DNA from: Ostrinia nubilalis
Lineage: Eukaryota; Arthropoda; Insecta; Lepidoptera; Crambidae
Direction: 5' to 3'
NCBI RefSeq assembly: GCF_963855985.1
Contig: NC_087110.1
Coordinates: 11,275,001-11,339,000, forward strand
DNA: 64,000 nucleotides
A program made the position numbers and the translations under genes. The notes below the pieces were generated by a model, which was not told where the DNA came from, did no database searches, and was given only the letters and a program-made list of their open reading frames with translations. Shown here piece after piece: positions 51,900 through 63,126 of this stretch (its first letter is position 1; each line of letters starts with the position of its first letter).

Positions 51900-51965
51900 T
51901 CGTTAATTTCAGCCGAAAGACGTCGACTGCTGGACAAAGGCCTCCCCCAAGGATTTCCATAAAAT
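51900..51965 (-). mobile_element. Very short antisense LINE 3' end
   Basis: CGTTCGTTAATTTCAGCCGA then GCTGGACAAAGGCCTCCCCC: complement of the VQQWTS end and AACG tail. Confidence 0.65.
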
Positions 51966-52166
51966 CCAACTCTTTGCCAGACAGTTTTTTTAGGATAGCT
52001 GCCAAAGCCACGATGACCCAAACTTCATGATTCACCAACATTCTATCCTATATTGGGAGTAGGTATATGCTGACAAACTTTCAACTTTTATAGCTGGTGG
52101 TTTTAAAATGACGTAGATCTGGCGTTCACTAGCTCTTAGTCTACAAGGCTTATAATTTTAAACCTA

Positions 52167-52219
52167 GTTAATTTGTATCGTCGTAGTAATTAAATATTAC
52201 TACGACGATACAAATTAAC
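52167..52219. repeat. Perfect small hairpin
   Basis: GTTAATTTGTATCGTCGTAG (plus TAAT) and its exact complement surround a five-base AT loop; arms 24 bp. Confidence 0.8.
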
Positions 52220-52389
52220 AAGGTAGCAGCTATCAAAAGCAGTTTTGTGTCAATGACATACGTGGCTGAAACACGTTCCTTTCAGAAGTATTAAACAATC
52301 GAACCAATTTGCGCACAACCGCCGAGCATGGGGACAAAGCAATGTGTACTAACTTGCCAAGTTTGCGGAATAGGGTGGGGCCTCAGTCA

Positions 52390-52535
52390 CAGCGAGTTAT
52401 TTTTTTTTTTGTGTAGAACAAGGCAGGTTGACCGCAATCGCATCTGATGTTAAGTGAGATGCTGACTAGGACGGTACCTACATACCTGCCTTGTAAGTGC
52501 CTATTCACTCTCGCCTTGAAAAGTCTGGGAGGATT
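52390..52535 (-). mobile_element. Antisense LINE 3' fragment, NSLPAAV family
   Basis: AACAAGGCAGGTTGACCGCA, TCGCATCTGATGTTAAGTGA and TGCCTATTCACTCTCGCCTT, complement of the 15.94-16.11 kb fragment. Confidence 0.6.
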
Positions 52536-52539
52536 TTGT

Positions 52540-53940
52540 TACTGGAGTTTATTAATAACAGAGAGGTGCATAATTTCAACGATAGATAAATATTTTTGAG
52601 CTAGTTTTTGCTCCACGTGAATTTTGCCCTCTAGAAGACTTTATTGCGCGCGTTTCTTCTTTCAAAAACATTTATATTGATTCCAACATCATTGCAGATA
52701 CTGAATCAATATTACTGATTAGCAATCACGACTGGAGATTTCATTGTAATTACAAACTTTAATGTAATAATAGGCAAAAGAACGACTTGAAGTCAATAGC
52801 CGCAAAATTGATTTATACGAAAGTAAAACAGAAATATTTCACTTAGCGAAATATAAATAAGTGACTTTTTGTTTGAGTGGGCACCTGAAGAAATCTTGCT
52901 AACCTCGGTGTTTCAATAAAGTTTAGACACGGTAGGTTTTGGTTATAAAAAACGCGATTTGTAAATTGAAAGCCTACATGGAAATCATATAATATCATCA
53001 TAGTAGATACATGTTCTTAAACACGTAAAAAATATGAGAATAATACAAAATTTAACTTACGAGTAGGTTAACTCTTATTAAATTTAAGGCAACGGATTTT
53101 AATGTGGTTTTCATCAAAACAAAGAGTGATCCAAAAGAAATATTTTTGATGTCTATTACATTTACGGGGTCAATTTTCTAGCGGGCAGGTTTCTAATTTA
53201 TTTCAACTAAATTAAAATTAAATCCATATAATGCTACTATGTAAAATCAATGTATACTTACAAAATAGCCCCCTGCAGCTACTGAGCCCACACCAAGACC
53301 TCGCTCCAACTTGCCTCATATAAAAGGCTTTCTTCAGAAAATTTTCATATTACTTTAGTAGCGATAAGTGTAGCGCCTTTGGATACGGGAAGCAATCTCG
53401 GAAGATTTTATTACGGCTTTGAGAATCAACGGTTTTATTAGAGAACGCCTTGGTATGTTACGAAGGTCAATATAAGAGTATTTGGCTTGATTTAAGGTTT
53501 TTCAGGCTGAATAGAATAATTTGGGAAGGTGATTTTGAGATAAATAACTGGTGAAGATTCATCGCATAAAATTGTATTATATTTTTCCATAAAATTGGTC
53601 AAAAACAATATGCCATGAACGGGAGCATAACATTTTGAATGTAAATTTTATGAATTTTTCAGGTGAAAATTTCACATTGTTATTTAATAAACTAAAGAGC
53701 ATTTTAGGTATTAAAGTTATATTCTATTTTTTGGCTACAATATTAATTATGATGTTTCCAAATACATTCCGAACGATTTTGATCAACTAAAGCTTTACAA
53801 TACAACTTCATCTTAGGCATTCACATAGAGCTTATACCGTTTCAAAAAGCAGAAACGTTAAAAAAAACCCAAAAAAAAAGAATCACTGAATACTTTAATT
53901 TTGACGTTATATTATTACAAAAAAGGCACAATCCTAAAAC
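52540..53940. other. No gene recognised
   Basis: AT-rich DNA without supported ORF or repeat. Confidence 0.4.
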
Positions 53941-53958
53941 TTGCTTTATTGTTTTCAG

Positions 53959-53996
53959 GTTAACGCTTCGGTGCCCCAGCGTACATTAATCCGGAG
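53959..53996 (+). other. Possible 38-nt exon with canonical splice flanks
   Basis: A pyrimidine-rich TTGCTTTATTGTTTTCAG precedes GTTAACGCTTCGGTGCCC..., and the segment ends CCGGAG before a consensus GTAAGT donor. One frame is open. Such a match can occur by chance; no partner exon was found. Confidence 0.2.
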
Positions 53997-54011
53997 GTAA
54001 GTTACAAGTTG

Positions 54012-54616
54012 GGCGCCATTGTCGACTTTAGGGCATAGCACACTTATCAACCCGGTACCGTATTGCGTATAAAAGTCCAACAATGAAACGACTCAGCTAT
54101 GACAGTGTCAAGAGTACTGTATTATTAGTTCTGATTTTTGCCACGTCGGACAACGATAAAATTATGTAATTTACAAGAGGGCGCTTAGCCTAGGCCAGAC
54201 CACAGATTTTTAGTTGACCGATTGTTGGATCGGCCTGTTAATCAGTATGGAGATGTATGAAAGTGCGCACATTACACCGATTTGGTATCGGCCAATTCTT
54301 CATACAAATTAGAATCGGGACTAACTATCGGCCAACTAAAAGTCGGTGGTCTGCGTCTAGGCTTGTACTGGGTTGTTAGTTTATGATTTTTGCCACTTGA
54401 CGTTTCAGAATCGTGGGACTAAAACCGTTTAGCTTTTCGCCGCGCTGTCATCTGTGAGGCGAGGCGTTTATGTTACGGTGCGGATAAGTGCGCGTTGCAG
54501 TACCAGTACGGAGTTTCATACAAAGAATACTGACCGCCTCGAGTTGATACCGTTGCGATCCGTTTCCGGGTTGATAAGTGTGCTTCGTCCTTTACAAGGC
54601 GCCATTGTCGACTTTT
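54012..54616. mobile_element. TIR element flanked by a 19-bp direct repeat
   Basis: GGCGCCATTGTCGACTTT occurs in direct orientation at both sides. Just inside, AGCACACTTATCAACCCGG on the left pairs with its complement CCGGGTTGATAAGTGTGCT on the right. A second MITE (54,187-54,363) is nested within. Confidence 0.55.
54187..54363. repeat. MITE nested in the 54-kb element
   Basis: 177 bp; AGCCTAGGCCAGACCACAGA...TAGTTGACCGAT pairs with the complement of ATCGGCCAACTAAAAGTCGG...GTCTAGGCT. Same family as the element split by LINEs at 15,694-16,181. Confidence 0.8.
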
Positions 54617-54911
54617 GCAGCGAGATTGGGCAATTCCGCGGAATGAGTTGTAAAGTTGGAAAGATTGAGTGGCGGTGCCTTTTTATCTGAGGGATAATTT
54701 GGGGGCCTCGTTTAAATGGATTCCGATGGATACTTAGTTGAAGATAGAGGGATAATAGTGACTTGGTTGATTTGGGATTATCACGTAAATGTACCTTTTT
54801 GACGTAAAAAAATTATAGATTTCATTTTGAGACGAATTTCTATGTTATTTATTGTTACTGATAAAGCCTAGATAAACGATTACAAAGAGATATTACCTTT
54901 TTCCGTGGATG

Positions 54912-55105
54912 TCATCATCATCATCATCATCTCAGCCATAGGACGTCCTCTGCTGAACATAGGCTAATATCGATCTTCAGGCCTCTCCAAGCCGTTTGGA
55001 CAGCGTGGGGAGTGTGGGCCAAATCCTCCATTTCAATTTATTAAATTACAGGGGGCCATGCTTCTGCAGTGGAGACTAAATGACTTGAAGTTGATGATGA
55101 TATTA
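54912..55105. mobile_element. LINE 3' composite with inverted trinucleotide ends
   Basis: TCATCATCATCATCATCTCA antisense start, then AGGCCTCTCCAAGCCGTTTG and CAGCGTGGGGAGTGTGG in the other part, ending GACTTGAAGTTGATGATGAT. Same layout as 43.88 kb. Confidence 0.65.
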
Positions 55106-55774
55106 ATACAAAAAAAAACTAAAACCCAACTACGACAAAAAACGACGCTGAAAGTATAAAACAAGATTTATACAAATACATTTTGAGAATACTGAACTGA
55201 ATAAAGTTGCTAATGTAGTTGCATAGTAATTTTCATGTTTGGAAAACCGCAGTCACACGTTGTCAAAGTGCTACGGTAGGTAGGTATATGTAACGTGTGA
55301 CTACGCCTGTCAAAATCATAACCCTCCTTTTGCTTTGCCGTAGTCGGGTAAAAATACATTAATGCGTTTAGGCTTTAATAGTGCCTACTTACTTCATTGG
55401 AGTTTGTTTAACATTTTCTGCTATTGTCTATCACTCTTTTAGCCAATATTAGTTCGAAGCTCTCTGAGCTTCAGGTGAGCTATAACAAACTAACTCTGTC
55501 GCATTCTTTAACAAGCTAAAGACTCAAAGTGCACACCATTACACCGTCGTAGCGAGCAGTTCAAGCGAATGAGTTATTAACTTGAAATGAAAGAGTGGAA
55601 CTGGAGTTCTTCGTCTTATTTACTTTTATGAAGAATTTATGGCATCGATTGTATTTTCAAAAGTTTAAAAAATCCAAGGTTTTATTTAAACTATAGACAT
55701 AACGTGATATTTACGAATTACCTACATAGCTTTGTTTCTTGATAGTTTTATATTAAATTATAGATATTTGAATT

Positions 55775-55895
55775 ATCATCATCATCTCAGCCATAGGACG
55801 TCCACTGCTGAACATAGGCCTCCCCCAACGCTTTCCATGTTGCCCGGTTGGTAGCGGCCTGCGTCCAGCGCCTTCCTGCTACCTTTATGATATCG
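55775..55895 (-). mobile_element. Antisense LINE 3' end, (CAT)n start
   Basis: ATCATCATCATCTCAGCCAT, GGCCTCCCCCAACGCTTTCC and GGTAGCGGCCTGCGTCCAGC. Confidence 0.7.
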
Positions 55896-56740
55896 TCTGA
55901 TATTTGTTGAATTGCGAGAAATAAAATTGGCGCCGCCAATAGATGGCGCTATCTGTATATTAGCTCGCAGTAGTGTATTACTTCATAGCTTGCGACTCTA
56001 GATTTTATAGCATGTGTGTGTTGTATTGTTAGTGTTGTTTAAGCTTTTAACGGGCATAACAAGTGATAATTTTTCATTGGTTGTGGACCTTAAGACAAGG
56101 AAATAAAGTTCAAAATATGGTGGGAACTGTTTTCCTACTGGCGTATAAACTGCTTAACTATAATAATAAACTGTAATACACGCGTATTTATATACAGCAA
56201 CAACTATGTGCTTCTAATTCATACAGAAGTAGGTATCCCTTCGAAATTAATCAAGCTCTGAGTTATTAACGAAACGCTGAATGTCTGTACATAAGTAAAC
56301 TTTAAACAGTAGGTTCTCTAATTCTAATTACATGGCTTAATTTACATATAACTTTACATAAGATTGGCACTAAATAGAATGCTCGTTGAGTTAGCTGTCA
56401 TATTCAGATTCCTGATAATTTAACGTTTTTAGTAAGCACCAATGATTGCGCTTATGAAGTCGCACAGGAGGGTAGTAAATAATCCGTAAATACTTTGAAT
56501 AAAAGAAACAAAATATTTTGGTCAATCAGTAATGAAAAGAAAAAAAATCAAGAAGATATTGACGATCAAATATGAAAAAATTTAAACGTAAAACACGGGT
56601 AGTACGAAAAGATTGTAATAATCTGGTGGTATTTTTTTTGATATTGTACAGACGACGGCGCGTCAAGGTAAATACTGTGGGCTCTCATGCAGTTGTGATA
56701 GAAGGACATTTACAACAAAAATGGGTGCTGTCGTCAAGCT
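55896..56740. other. No gene recognised
   Basis: AT-rich. Near 55,920-55,990 a GGCGCCGCCAATAGATGGCG word (a common lepidopteran repeat end) is present; nothing else was recognised. Confidence 0.4.
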
Positions 56741-56745
56741 AAATA

Positions 56746-56924
56746 GGCTGGTTTTAGAATCGCGCTGACCGCTCGCTGATTGTCGGCGCTGACAGATCAA
56801 TATGTACCTATGTCATTGAAGGGAACGTTCCTGAGTGACGCTGATCGCTCGGCGCCTACGCTTCATACATTTCGGCTGTCAGCGCTGACGGTCAGCGTAC
56901 GTCAGCGTGACTCTAAAACCAGCC
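56746..56924. repeat. MITE with ATA target duplication
   Basis: Ends GGCTGGTTTTAGAATCGCGC and GTGACTCTAAAACCAGCC are inverted, flanked by ATA at 56,743-56,745 and 56,925-56,927. Interior rich in CGCTGAC/GTCAGCG words in alternating orientation. Three-base A/T duplications suit PIF/Harbinger-type elements. Confidence 0.8.
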
Positions 56925-57183
56925 ATACTGTGACATCTTTTTTAGTTTCAAATCTGCTAATTCATCGTACAACTAAAGGTTAACCTACTCCACCTTGCGC
57001 TGACGTAGTCGTTTCAGTCGAGTTTATAGTATTGCCACGATTAAGTATTCCGGAGAGATCTTCCCTTGAATTTATTAGCTATCGGAGGTACAATGTTTGT
57101 AATACAGGGTGCTTCGTTTTCCTTACAATTTGTAACAATATTATTCTCCTTAGAATTTTAATTCTTCAATAACATGTATGATA

Positions 57184-57302
57184 AAGTCCGGTCGCCGAGC
57201 AGAGAGAATTCCGCCCAATGACCGAAAGCTACCCATCCTTATCGCTCGCGTGTAATTGTATGGGTCATTGGACGAAATTCTATCTGCTCGGCGACCGGAC
57301 TT
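57184..57302. repeat. MITE with TA target duplication
   Basis: AAGTCCGGTCGCCGAGCAGA and its complement at the ends, with further pairing CCAATGACC/GGTCATTGG inside; TA flanks both ends (57,182-57,183 and 57,303-57,304). Tc1/mariner-type target choice. Confidence 0.85.
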
Positions 57303-57304
57303 TA

Positions 57305-57425
57305 GTGGTAAGACTGGAAGACCGGGCTGGAAGACGTGGTTTGGGCAGGCATCCTACTAGGTGGACAGACGATCTGGTAAATGCCTGTATGCTGGCAGCG
57401 CAGGATCAAGAAAAGAAAAGATGTT
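57305..57425 (+). mobile_element. LINE reverse-transcriptase C-terminal remnant
   Basis: GAAGACCGGGCTGGAAGACG and ACTAGGTGGACAGACGATCT, CAGCGCAGGATCAAG; truncated before the VQQWTS end and directly downstream of the MITE at 57.18 kb. Confidence 0.65.
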
Positions 57426-58144
57426 ACAGACAAATAAACAGACTTAAAGTAAGCTATGGACAATAATCATTGAGGTATCTTCTATTCAATTAATTAAAAT
57501 AATGTTTATTAAAATAGATTATCTCTATTGAACCTGCATCAAAGTAAACGCAAGGGAAAACATTAAATGAATGTTGACAAAATTAAATTAAAGTACTTTT
57601 GGAACAGCCGTCAAATTGTTAATTGGTATCAAATTGAACAGATATTGGACCTGACCTACAGAGGGCGGCAGGATCGATTACATTATCTACAAAACAAAGT
57701 GAGTGGGTGTCTGTCTGTAACATTTATTGTTTTTGATAGTAAAAAGAAAATGTTTCTAGCTATACTCTGTTTTAGAAATTACGTTTGTTATTTCAGAATA
57801 CTTTAGTGTTAAAAACTGGTGTTTTTTGTGTGATAAAACGTAGTGAAATAAAAATAAAATATCGACCATGATAAAAAGAACTCTGGCACGGTTAATAGTC
57901 TTTAAGTTTTATTTCACACAGATCTTAACTCCTCAGGTTGTTTAGAAGGGATCGCTTTTTAGCCTTAAGACCGCCTAGCCACGTTGGTAGTTAGATTTGC
58001 TGACCAATAACAAAAAGGTAATTGATAAACTATTTATGTAATTTGTAACTGTTTTTCTATAAAATTCATTTATAGAAATACAAGCATATTAGTTGCTTTG
58101 GGAATGGATGGCGCTGTGTGAAATTGTCCAAAGATAACTTAAAA

Positions 58145-58340
58145 TCCCTACTGATATTATAAATCCGAAAGTAACTTTGTCTGTTTGTCTGTGTCGCTTT
58201 CACGCCTAAACCACTGAACCGATTTTGATGAAATTTGGCATAGTAATAGTTTGAGTCCCGGGAAAGGACATATGATAGTTTTTATCCTCGTTTTTAACAG
58301 ACAAACACGCGGGCGAAGCCGCAGCCGAAAAGCTAGTAAA
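58145..58340 (+). mobile_element. LINE 3' tail, TCTGTCT type
   Basis: TATTATAAATCCGAAAGTAA...AACCGATTTTGATGAAATTT...GCGGGCGAAGCCGCAGCCGA...AAAGCTAGTA. Confidence 0.7.
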
Positions 58341-58584
58341 ATATAAACGAACCACTAAGTAATATGATATTTATTATTTAATTTACGGTCACAATATATA
58401 AGTAAGTAAAACCCAAACAAACCAGGGAATTTCAATGAGTCATACTAGGGCAGGAGGGCGAAGAAGAGGGCTTTAAATTACTCGAAGTGCTTCGTAATTG
58501 ATGATTTTGTTTTTGTTTATTACCCACACTTAAGGTATTAAACGCTTTGAAAACAAACGACTCACTTTAAAACATTGTAACTAG

Positions 58585-58905
58585 CTTTTGTCCACGGCTT
58601 CGTCCGACATTTAATTTGTCACGGATCATTATAAATTACAGCCTATATGTTATTCTGGTGTATAAATAAATAGCTTTGTCCGCGACTTCGTACGCGTGAA
58701 AATAGTTTGAATAATATTTCCCTTTCGCAACATTTTTCTTTACTGCTCTGCCCCTATTGGCTGTAGGGTGGTGTTATATAACTTAAAGCCTTCCTCGATA
58801 AATGGGCTATCTAACACAAAAATAATTTTTCAAATCGGATCGGTAGATCCTGCGATAACCGCGTTCAAACAAACAAAGAAACTCTTTGTAGTATAGATTT
58901 TGTTG
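58585..58905 (+). mobile_element. Two further LINE 3' tails
   Basis: TAGCTTTTGTCCACGGCTTC...TATATGTTATTCT, then CTTTGTCCGCGACTTCGTAC...TTGTAGTATAGATT. Different tail families sit side by side. Confidence 0.6.
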
Positions 58906-59174
58906 GATTTTAAGCTGAAAATAATAATGGTACTATCTAAATCCAGATTCTGTTGTTAAAATAACGTTTGATTAGTTTCAGACCAATTTGTTTGGATAGG
59001 CTGTTCATAGTTTGTGTATAAAGTATGAGCTTCTAGAATTTCTGATTTTAGAATATGTTTTCACTATTTCTGATAAAGTCTGATAGATATGAGTCAAATT
59101 GAGAGGTCACCTAAAAATTAGGGATTGATGGTGAAAATGGGCATATGAGACAAATATGCGAATATCAGGCTTCT

Positions 59175-59520
59175 CCAATCAGTCTGGCCAGCGTGGTGAG
59201 TGTAGACCAGTGGTTCGTAACCGGTGGTCCGCGGACCACTGGTGGTCCCTGGAGGCATTCCAAGTGGTCTACGAAGACATCGTAATTAACAAGTGAAGTG
59301 ACGTGATGAGTCGAGTCAACACAACGCAAACGGCGTACAGTGGGCGAGAAATCGACCTGCCCTTTCATAGGATTTAAAAAATATATAAGTGGTCCCTGAC
59401 AAGACAGTAAATTCGGTAAAATGGTCCCTCGTGACTTAAAGATTAAGAACCACTGGTGTGGACCAAACCCTCAATTTAGAGGATCGTGCTCCTGCAGACT
59501 GAATGATCTGATGATGATGA
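59175..59520 (+). mobile_element. LINE-derived fragment interrupted by a hAT-type MITE
   Basis: CAGTCTGGCCAGCGTGGTGA before and GACCAAACCCTCAATTTAGA after the MITE rejoin to the fragment seen at 16.4, 18.05 and 55.0 kb; ends TGATCTGATGATGATGA. Confidence 0.7.
59208..59455. mobile_element. hAT-type MITE, second copy
   Basis: 248 bp, ends CAGTGGTTCGTAACCGGTGG and GATTAAGAACCACTG, with an 8-bp target duplication GTGTAGAC (59,200-59,207) / GTGTGGAC (59,456-59,463), one mismatch. Same family as 31,929-32,136. Confidence 0.92.
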
Positions 59521-59796
59521 TTGTATTATTTTATTTTCTACTCCTTTTACCTCAAAAAGATTTATCGTAAGGCTGTAAATCGTCTGTTTATTTGGGTAAT
59601 ACACTTATTACACATTTTTGCTAATACTTCCTTGTAGCGAATTATTAGCAATTGTGCTTACGTACCCTTAAATAATGGCCGGAACAGCAAAAACGAGCTG
59701 GAAACTCGGACCTTTCGTTACGCAACAGTAGGGTGGCCATGGCCATATCGGTATTATTTTTATTTTATTTGGGCGGATAAGTTTTTTTATGCACAA

Positions 59797-60275
59797 CTAG
59801 CGGCCGCCCGCGACTTCGTACGCGTGGATCCCGTTTTACCCCCTTCATCTATCTTACGCGCGGTTTAGATTTTTTCATACAAATGTTTTTTCCCGCTAAT
59901 TCCCGTTCCCGTGGGAATTTTGCAATATCCTGTTGTAACTAAGCTTTAAGTTTACTAAGGTACCTGCATGCCAAATTTCAAGAGTCTAACTTAAGCGGTT
60001 TAGATTTTTCATACAAAAGGATTTTCCCGCTAATTCCCGTTCCCGTGGGAATTCCTAAGTATACTATAACCTGCCCAGGAGTATAAAAAAATCCGTCGAG
60101 TAGTCTTTGTTTCTATAATGAACATAGGTACAGACAGACAGACAGACAGGCAAAAATTTTACTGATTGCATTTTTGGCATCAGTATCGATCACTAATCAC
60201 CCCCTGATAGTTATTATGAAAATATATTTCATGTACAGAATTGATCTCTCTACAGATTTATTATATGTATAGATG
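59797..60275 (+). mobile_element. LINE 3' tail, GCGGCCGCCCGC type, long copy
   Basis: Begins CTAGCGGCCGCCCGCGACTT and runs through TTTTTTCCCGCTAATTCCCG, the intact GCCAAATTTCAAGAG junction, and the CAGACAGACAG block, to TATATGTATAGATG. It is the best reference copy for the Polinton-flanking piece (14.66 kb) and for the Spy target at 34.16 kb. Confidence 0.75.
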
Positions 60276-60370
60276 AAGCAGGTATTTGACTGCAATCGCA
60301 CCTAGGATGGTACATACCTGCCCTGTAAGTGCCTATTCACTCTCGCCTTGAAAATGTCCAGAATATAGTG
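60276..60370 (-). mobile_element. Antisense LINE 3' fragment, NSLPAAV family
   Basis: GAAGCAGGTATTTGACTGCA and AAGTGCCTATTCACTCTCGC words. Confidence 0.6.
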
Positions 60371-61144
60371 ATAGTCCCGGATTAGATTTCATCTCTATTA
60401 TATGAATGCAGTTATGTTCTCTTCTTACTTTTCACGTCTCTACCTAACTTCCAGAATCCACAGATTGGCTGCCAATAAAACTCAAAATTATTATGTCTGT
60501 GTAGCTACGATCTAGATACAATCTTGACCTGCAATAAAACCCAACATATTGTATTGGACTGGCAAATTTAAACTGTCACTGCATGCACTGGCAAAAAATA
60601 GCAGGACTGCGAAGAAAAGAGTCAATTCCATTCAGTTTAAAATTGATGATAAGAACAGACAATCGTAAATGTAGTAGAAGTAGAAGAACGACTTTGCAGT
60701 AGTGTATTTTACTTTAATCGGTTTTGATTAATTAAGCAAAGTCGGCAAGGTTTGATTAAATGGATCTTATCGAGACAATGAAATTAATTAATTTTAAAGA
60801 ATCAATCAAAAGGCTTGGATTTTATATCAAAGATTTACGACGAAAATCTCATCATGAGAATCTTATCTTTTATTTGATTTGTTTGTCTGCTTACACAACC
60901 CAAACTATGGCCACCCTAACCACACTGAAAACATGACAGCTAAGCGGCGGTCCGCTTGTTATTTTTTCTCTCAGTTACGCCAACAAACAAGGGTGTTTTA
61001 TCGGGAAACTTCGCTGTAGTTTGACGTCGGCCATTATTTTGAGGAGCTCTCCTGTAATTGCCCTGACTGTATTGAGATATAAGCGTTTGTTCTTTTGGAA
61101 TGTGATAATTTCCCTGCGTGATCGAATCAGAAATGAGAAAGTCA

Positions 61145-61545
61145 AGTGGCGGGACACATAGTTCGTAGAGCACGCGGCTGCGTGCTTGCAATTAATTTAC
61201 GTTAGATGTGCTCGCTAGCGACTACGTAAAAAAATGACATTAAATAAATTACAAATTGTACAGCGGCTACTTTCAAGAACTAAAATCTTCATAGATTTTT
61301 TTGACGCAGTTGCTAACGAGCACACCTAACGTAAACTCATGGCACTGATGGCCGCTGGGGCAGAAAAGTTCTCGAATGGCGATCACGGGCCGGAAGACAT
61401 GTGGACCGACGATTTAGTAAAGGTTGCGGGAAAAGCCTGGATGCGGGCAGCGCAGGACCATTATGGAAATCCTTGGAGGAGGCCTTTGTCCAGCAGTGGA
61501 CGTAATTTGGCTGAAACGAACGAATCGTTGTTTCAAGTTGTTCAA
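61145..61545 (+). mobile_element. LINE reverse-transcriptase C-terminal remnant split by a MITE
   Basis: Sense: CAAGTGGCGGGACACATAGT, interruption by a MITE, then GATGGCCGCTGGGGCAGAAA...GTGGACCGACGATTTAG...GAGGCCTTTGTCCAGCAGTG and an AACGAACGAA tail. Confidence 0.75.
61196..61335. repeat. MITE, TTTACGTTAGGTG family, copy 3
   Basis: ATTTACGTTAGATGTGCTCG and GAGCACACCTAACGTAAAC are inverted. It lost part of the interior GCGCCCCTAG word found in copy 2 and sits inside a LINE remnant. Confidence 0.8.
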
Positions 61546-62160
61546 TGATCTAACTTTTGACCATGGTTCCCCACATTAATTTCTGTTAGTTACACAAGTC
61601 AGAAAAAGTAATTTATTTTCTGCAAATAGGCTTTTGAAATAGATACATTATCGCACATGTATTCCTTTAAAAATCTGCATAAAAACTGTCCAAAGTCTTT
61701 CCCTGGATCATAATAAACTATCTCTAGTTAAAATTCCATCAAAGTTTAATAGCTTTTGCATGAAAGAATAACAAACATCCATCTATCCATCCTCACAAAG
61801 TTGAATACACATTTACTCGTAATATTATACCGGTATTCGGGTTTTATAGACTCTATGGAGAGTGTGCTCTAGAGATTCATAAGCTTTGCATCTTCAAACC
61901 ACTAGTCGTTATGTGGATAATATTATTATCATTATAATACTCGTGTGCTCGAATTATCCACTCATAATCCTGTGAAGCATAATTAATGTCCAATGTCCAT
62001 GCTAGTTAGTGTTATGAATGTAAAAGTAATTCGTCATTCTGTTTGTATGATACGTTTTCTAAACCAAATTAATTTGTTCTTTTTTGGATCGAGCAATTGG
62101 ATAAGTTTGGTATAGAGATAGATGTAACCTACAGATAAAGCACTAAATAAATTAGATGTA
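61546..62160. other. No gene recognised
   Basis: AT-rich; degenerate LINE-tail words around 61,990-62,110. Confidence 0.4.
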
Positions 62161-62161
62161 C

Positions 62162-62210
62162 TAAGATAATATAGGCTACTTTTACAATAAAAGTAGCCTA
62201 TATTATCTTA
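62162..62210. repeat. Perfect 49-bp hairpin
   Basis: TAAGATAATATAGGCTACTT (plus TTA) and its exact complement, arms 23 bp with a three-base loop. The words resemble a LINE-tail segment (ATAGGCTACTTTT), so it may be a snap-back of tail sequence. Confidence 0.85.
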
Positions 62211-63125
62211 TATTATATTATCTTATATACTGGATCTTAAGGGTATGAATTGAAATGTATGATAAAAATTTCTTAAGAAAATACCACGCCAAGTACCAGC
62301 CATCTGAAGTCTAGTTAATAATTCAACTAAGTTATTTCAGGACTTGAACAAGATCCACAAAAATATAAGATTAAACGTGTAATTTAAATCCAAATCTCTT
62401 TTACATTTTCTTTACAAGGAATGCGAAATAAACCCAGTTTTTCGTGACTTTACTCGGACAAATAAGTTTCGTATAATAAAGAGTCTGCTGAGATAATGGA
62501 TTGCGTTTTGGAGACGAAAAAATTCGATGTCGAAAGTTCGCGCGATTGTGGCACTCTCGCGAACGACGAAACAAATGAAAACAACTTTTTAGGGGTTCCG
62601 TATAATAAAATAATAGGATCTAGTAAAACTACTATATTAGTTAATCTTTGACTATTAGAAAGTTTTTGTTCTTGAGCGGGTGACAAAAATTAGACGGTGA
62701 AAAAGGTTTTCTAAGATTTTTTATGATAAATGAAAATCCAAAATTAATTTATTCTGAGTAGGTACATTCAATATCAATAATTATAGTAGGTGTAAATAAC
62801 GTTTGTTTAATAATATTACGCGTTAAGAATTTCCCGATAATTTTCAGAAGGTACAAAAGTTTATTCCTTCATATTTGGAGGAAGGAAACCTATAAAGAGA
62901 AAGAAGCCTCTTGTTACTGATATACTAAAATTTCCAGAATCCTGAAAAGGTTTAATTAAACAAATTTTAATAGGCATTTTAACGTAATTTCAGAGAAACT
63001 CCAAAGATCAAGCCCCTTTCAATTATTCTGAAAGGCATACTTAGAAACTTTTTGTCCTGTGAGACCTAGCTTCTCATTGAGAGATTCTTAGCTTAATTAG
63101 CAAAAGATACGTAATTAATTCAAGT
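62211..63125. other. No gene recognised
   Basis: AT-rich with no supported ORF or repeat pair. Confidence 0.4.
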
Positions 63126-63126
63126 A

